DNA from: Actinobacteria bacterium UBA5182
GTDB lineage: Bacteria > Actinomycetota > UBA4738
Assembly (NCBI GenBank): GCA_002413185.1
Contig: DHWM01000065.1
Span: 1-9,771, forward strand
DNA length: 9,771 nt
Direction: 5' to 3'
Shown here: one piece after another, positions 6,747-9,771 of the stretch
How the letters are laid out: each line of letters opens with the position of its first letter
Position numbering within the stretch: position 1 is the first letter of the stretch
Made by a program: the position numbers and the translations under genes
The notes under the pieces: generated by a model
What the model was told of the DNA's origin: nothing
What the model saw: the letters and a program-made list of their open reading frames with translations, nothing else
Database searches by the model: none

Positions 6747-8213
6747 ATGATCGCCACCGAGGTCCCGCAAGGCACCACCCGCGGACGCCGTTCTCACCTG
6801 CTGACGATGTCCCAGCTCTGGGCCTTCGCCGCGGTGGCCCTGCCGGTCGTCGCCGCGCTCCGGGCAACGATCGTGACGAACGACCTCGCGTATCAGATTC
6901 GGGCCGGGAATCTGATGCTCCACTCGCACCACCTTCTGCGGATCGACACGTTCACGTTCACCGCGGCCGGGCGCCCGTGGGTGGACCAGCAATGGGGCTC
7001 CCAGATCCTGTTCGCCCTCGTGTACCGGGCCGGAGGGTGGGCGGGGCTGGCCATGTCCCGGGCGGCGCTCGTCGGCGCGATGGCGTTGTTCACGTTCCTG
7101 GCGTGCCGGGCGGCCGGCACGTCGACCAGGGTCGCGGCCTGGCTCTCGCTGGCCGGATTCGTGCTCTGGGTCGAGGGGGCCGCGCTTCGGCCCCAGATCC
7201 TTGGGATGACGTTGTTCGCCGCCGCGGTGTGGCTCGTGTTCGAGCGCCACCGGCACCCCGGGTGGCTATGGGCGCTGTTCCCGTTGACGGCCCTGTGGGC
7301 CAACCTGCACGGGAGCTTCTTCCTGGCTCCGCTGCTCCTCGGGCTGGCGTGGCTCCAGGATGTCACCGATCGAGCCCCCCGAGCGAAGCGGACCGTGACC
7401 GTCGCCCTCGCCTCGGCGGTGGCGGCCACGTTGAACCCGTTCGGGCTCCGGGTGTGGAGCTATGCCTTCGGCATCTCGACCAACCCGGTCATCACTCGGG
7501 TCATCAGCGAATGGCAACCCCCCACGATCCGCGACACCTCGGGCGCGTTCTTCCTGGGGTCGATCGCCGCCGTGGCGGCCTTCCTCCTCCTCCGCGGGCG
7601 CCGGACGCCGTGGCCGACGCTGGTCCTGATCGGCGTGTTCGCCGTGATCGGACTGGAAGCGGTGCGAGGCATCTTCTGGTGGGGGCTCCTCGTTCCGCCG
7701 GTCGTGGCCGGTCTCCTCCCGGAGATGCCCGATCGGGAGGATGCCCCGTCACCGGTGAACGGCATCATCGTGGTCGGGCTGGTGGCGATCGCGGTGGCGT
7801 CGCTCCCGGTGTGGCGGGCCGGTACGCTATCAGCGCCATCCCCGACTCTCGTCGGGAATGCGCCGGTCGGGTTGACCGAGGAGCTTCGTCGCGTGCTCAG
7901 GCCGGGCGAACGGTTCTTCAACCCGGTGCCGTGGGCGTCGTGGTTCGAACTCGAGATCCCGCGCAACCCGCTGTTCCTGGATCCCAGGATCGAGGTTTTC
8001 CCCCGGTCCGTGCTCGATAAACACCAGGACGTGTCGTTCGGGAGGCAGGGCTGGCAGCGAGTGCTCGATCGGTGGAGGATCCGGGTGGTCGTTGCCAGCC
8101 CCGGAGAGGAAGGTCAGCTCATCCCGATCATCAGTCGCGACCCCGGGTGGCGGCGGGTGTACGTGGACGGCGGCGGCATGGTCTTCGTCCGGGCGAGCGG
8201 GCCACTCGGATGA
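6747..8213 (+). CDS. Polytopic GT-C-like membrane protein, paralogue 2
   Basis: A 488-residue membrane protein and tandem duplicate of the preceding gene; by eye about two thirds of residues match over the N-terminal half. It shares every motif in order: TNDLAYQIRAG (44-54), RIDTFTFTAAGRPWVDQQWG (65-84), NLHGSF (186-191), TLNPFG (228-233), SEWQPP (254-259), RGIFWW (307-312) and the C-terminal FLDPRIEV (410-417) with WQRVLDRWRIRVVVAS. It lacks about 14 residues of the charged loop (298-322) of paralogue 1. The start is set at ATG 6747, seven bases after the upstream stop; the frame is open back to 6633 but that overlaps the conserved end of paralogue 1. A second ATG at 6807 is possible. No strong Shine-Dalgarno is seen, so coupling to the upstream gene is likely. 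Its end overlaps the next gene as ATGA. Function unknown; a lipid-linked sugar transferase is a reasonable guess. Confidence 0.8.
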   Translation: MIATEVPQGTTRGRRSHLLTMSQLWAFAAVALPVVAALRATIVTNDLAYQIRAGNLMLHSHHLLRIDTFTFTAAGRPWVDQQWGSQILFALVYRAGGWAGLAMSRAALVGAMALFTFLACRAAGTSTRVAAWLSLAGFVLWVEGAALRPQILGMTLFAAAVWLVFERHRHPGWLWALFPLTALWANLHGSFFLAPLLLGLAWLQDVTDRAPRAKRTVTVALASAVAATLNPFGLRVWSYAFGISTNPVITRVISEWQPPTIRDTSGAFFLGSIAAVAAFLLLRGRRTPWPTLVLIGVFAVIGLEAVRGIFWWGLLVPPVVAGLLPEMPDREDAPSPVNGIIVVGLVAIAVASLPVWRAGTLSAPSPTLVGNAPVGLTEELRRVLRPGERFFNPVPWASWFELEIPRNPLFLDPRIEVFPRSVLDKHQDVSFGRQGWQRVLDRWRIRVVVASPGEEGQLIPIISRDPGWRRVYVDGGGMVFVRASGPLG

Positions 8214-9364
8214 GGAAGGTCACCCGCCCGGTGGCCGAGCTGCTCGCGATCCGCCTGCTGCTGGTCGTCCTCATCGCCCTGGTGGCGGGACCGAAGGCGC
8301 GGCAGGGGAAGGGCCTGGGCGTCGATACGGCCCGCTACCAGCAGATCGCCACCTCCACGGGCACGCCGTACCGGGACTTCGACGCGGAGTACCCGCCGCT
8401 CGCCTACTTCGAGCTGAAGGCCGTGCACGGTTCGACCGCCCAGCAGACCGCCTCGCATCTGGCGTGGGCGCAGTTGGCTCTGGACGCGGTGACGGCCATC
8501 GCCATCCTGCTCGTCTGGGGGGAGGCCGCCGTGGTTGCCTACCTCGTCTTCACGATGGTGTTCGTGCCGCTGATCTATCTCGAGCTGGAGCCGCTCGTCC
8601 TGGCCCTGTCCGTGGTGGCGCTGGCGCTCATCGAGAAGGGCCGGGACCGGGCCGGCGGGGTGCTCCTGGCCGCCGCGGCCTTCGCCAAGGTCTGGCCCGT
8701 GCTGCTCCTGCCCCTGCTGGCCGCGCGGGCCAAGTGGCGGGCCCTGCGCTACAGCGCGGTGGCCGGCCTCATCGGTCTGGGGGCGTGGGTGGCCTGGGCC
8801 GGCCTCGGGGCTCCACTGGCGGTGCTCCGGTTCCGAGGGCTCGACGGATGGACCACAGGGAGCACGGGAGGTGTCGTGCTTCGGATCTTCAATCATCCCC
8901 CCATCCGCTATGTCGGTGACATGAACCGGGTCGGCACCCTGGCACCGTGGGTCAGCCCGGGCCTGTTCATCGTGGTGGTCGCGGTCGCCGCCTGGGCGGC
9001 GTGGGCCTCTCGCCAGAACGGGCGGTGGCCCGTGGCGGCCCTTCTGTCCGTCGCGGCCACTTTGCTGCTCTCTCCGATCTTCTCGTACCAGTACGTGATC
9101 TGGCTGGTGCCGTTCGCCGCGATCTCCGGCGAACGCCGGCTCCAGGTGCTCACGTTCGTGGCAGTGGCGATCAGCGCCGCCATGCTGGCCTGGGTGTCCG
9201 TCGCGGCCGCGGGCGGGCCGCTGCTCGAATGGTCCGAGCTCGTCAAGATCCTCGCGGTCCTGGCGGTGGCCGTCGAGGCCGCGCGATCGCTGGTGTCCTC
9301 GAGGATCCCCGCGATCCGGCCGGCGCCGGAGGTGTCGTCGGCGAGGCAAGGAGTCTCTCGATGA
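8210..9364 (+). CDS. GT87 (DUF2029)-like polyprenol-phosphate-sugar glycosyltransferase
   Basis: A 384-residue protein with about 9-10 membrane helices, in the size range of GT87 enzymes. The family includes mycobacterial PimE-type mannosyltransferases, which take mannose from polyprenol phosphate on the outer face of the membrane. Visible hallmarks are the first helix (about 11-27), an N-terminal loop with GVDTARY (37-43; D39 as candidate catalytic acid), TPYRDFDAEYPPL (52-64), AFAKVWPVLLLP (157-168) and LLLSPIFSYQYVIWLVP (285-301). The C-terminal tail is short and polar. The ATG at 8210 overlaps the upstream stop as ATGA; the frame is open back to 8072, but the ATGA start gives the natural N-terminus. 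The stop overlaps the next ATG in the same way. The fold and family call are good; the sugar and acceptor are not known. Confidence 0.75.
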   Translation: MRKVTRPVAELLAIRLLLVVLIALVAGPKARQGKGLGVDTARYQQIATSTGTPYRDFDAEYPPLAYFELKAVHGSTAQQTASHLAWAQLALDAVTAIAILLVWGEAAVVAYLVFTMVFVPLIYLELEPLVLALSVVALALIEKGRDRAGGVLLAAAAFAKVWPVLLLPLLAARAKWRALRYSAVAGLIGLGAWVAWAGLGAPLAVLRFRGLDGWTTGSTGGVVLRIFNHPPIRYVGDMNRVGTLAPWVSPGLFIVVVAVAAWAAWASRQNGRWPVAALLSVAATLLLSPIFSYQYVIWLVPFAAISGERRLQVLTFVAVAISAAMLAWVSVAAAGGPLLEWSELVKILAVLAVAVEAARSLVSSRIPAIRPAPEVSSARQGVSR

Positions 9365-9574
9365 CTGACCAGATCTTGCGACCGGTCTTGCCTGCATGCC
9401 TCGCCTCGACTGCCAGGCGTGAAAGTCCCCGCACTGCTCTCACCGGGCTGGTTCGGCGTGGAGCTGTTCTTCGTCATCAGCGGCTTCGTTCTCGCCATGC
9501 CTTTCGTGACATGGAGGCTGGGCTCAGGGCGGCCGGTGAGCCTGCGTGCCTACTACCTGCCGCCACTCCAGCGA
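9361..9574 (+). pseudogene. Acyltransferase-3 family remnant, frameshifted and truncated
   Basis: The ATG at 9361 overlaps the stop of the glycosyltransferase and begins MTDQILRPVLPA, a plausible acyltransferase-3 N-terminus. After about 15 residues this frame turns to Arg/Ala-rich nonsense and stops at 9577-9579. The next frame, from about 9416, carries the family signature GWFGVELFFVISGFVLA, then a second stretch ending RPVSLRAYYLPPLQR, matching the ISGF-Y-RR-x-R-I pattern of OatA/WecH-type membrane O-acyltransferases. The stretch with the first helix and the conserved His (usually before the GWFGVELFF segment) is missing, and nothing family-like follows 9574, so some 300 residues are lost. 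No active enzyme can be made. An intact copy would have acylated a sugar or envelope glycan, fitting the cassette. An assembly error could mimic the frameshift but hardly both losses. Confidence 0.7.
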
Positions 9575-9600
9575 CATGATCGATTTCACTGCGTGGTCGA

Positions 9601-9614
9601 ACGCAGTTCTGCGT
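9601..9614. other. Short inverted repeat downstream of the luxR-type gene
   Basis: ACGCAG (9601-9606) and CTGCGT (9609-9614) form a perfect 6-bp inverted repeat with a 2-base centre, effectively five pairs with a four-base loop. It lies about 33 bases past the stop of the minus-strand regulator and after the acyltransferase remnant. No T-run follows. It could be a weak terminator for either unit, a protein-binding dyad, or chance. Confidence 0.2.
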
Positions 9615-9647
9615 ACCAGCGCGCGCCCTGTTCCGTGAAAAGTAGCG

Positions 9648-9771
9648 CTACGTGCCCGCGCCGACGGACACCAACCCCGACTGCGCGGCGGCGGCGATAG
9701 CGGCGACCCGCGATCGCGCGCCGAGCTTGCGGTAGATGTGTCCGAGGTGCGTGGTAATCGTCCGCTCCCGC
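9648..9771 (-). CDS. LuxR-type transcriptional regulator, C-terminal fragment
   Basis: The last 124 bases, read on the minus strand, give 40 residues and a TAG stop (9648-9650). They begin RERTITTHLGHIYRKLGARS and continue with VAAIAAAAQSGL. This is the second half of the LuxR (FixJ/NarL) helix-turn-helix: T-I-x-T-H-L in the recognition helix, the HIYRKLG turn that is nearly invariant in the family, and the final dimerisation helix. The rest of the DNA-binding domain and any receiver or sensor domain lie beyond the window, so a response regulator cannot be told apart from a stand-alone or large ATP-binding LuxR protein. It points toward the decayed end of the plus-strand cassette, and no direct regulatory link is visible. 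Confidence 0.85.
   Translation of the reverse strand, partial: RERTITTHLGHIYRKLGARSRVAAIAAAAQSGLVSVGAGT

Noticed and set aside
5501..6778. A 425-codon minus-strand frame opposite paralogue 1
   Set aside because: Antisense shadow of a clear membrane protein, with no hydrophobic or domain pattern of its own.
9597..9609. GAAC-GCA-GTTC near 9599, considered as a LexA (SOS) box
   Set aside because: The actinobacterial SOS box has GAAC and GTTC separated by four bases; here the gap is three, and no gene start is placed to use it.

Overview
The window is GC-rich DNA with tightly packed, often overlapping genes and GTG as well as ATG starts. The gene types (a Tad secretion core whose TadB carries a von Willebrand A domain, polytopic GT-C-like proteins, a LuxR-type regulator) suggest an Actinomycetota bacterium, possibly a deep-branching uncultivated one. 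A high-GC Chloroflexota or Dormibacterota member cannot be excluded. I see no tRNA, rRNA, CRISPR array or insertion sequence.

Layout. Positions 1-204 (+) hold the C-terminal end of an ABC-2 type permease. It converges on a four-gene minus-strand operon, 5261 down to 255, coding for the cytoplasmic and inner-membrane core of a Tad (tight adherence, Flp-type) pilus or secretion machine. In transcription order these are a TadZ/CpaE MinD-like ATPase, the TadA/CpaF motor ATPase, a VWA-TadB fusion platform protein and a TadC platform protein. The genes are translationally coupled (9-bp gap, 4-bp overlap, 8-bp overlap). No pilin, prepilin peptidase, TadE/F minor pilin or RcpC/CpaB is in the window.

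Divergently from tadZ, on the plus strand, runs a compact cassette: two tandem paralogous membrane proteins of a GT-C-like, uncharacterised family (5330-6739 and 6747-8213), a GT87-like (DUF2029) polyprenol-phosphate-sugar glycosyltransferase (8210-9364), and a remnant of an acyltransferase-3 protein (9361-9574) broken by a frameshift and by loss of both flanking parts. The cassette looks like envelope glycan or lipoglycan assembly. A role in decorating the neighbouring Tad surface structure is possible but is inference only. The last 124 bases (-) encode the C-terminal half of a LuxR-type helix-turn-helix.

Points most worth a second look: the exported VWA domain fused to TadB through a repeat-containing Pro/Ser/Ala linker; a tadZ without the N-terminal domain many CpaE proteins carry; a probable reading-frame problem at the 5' end of the first membrane-protein gene; the two divergent frames meeting at one CACGTG palindrome; and the decayed acyltransferase at the cassette's end.
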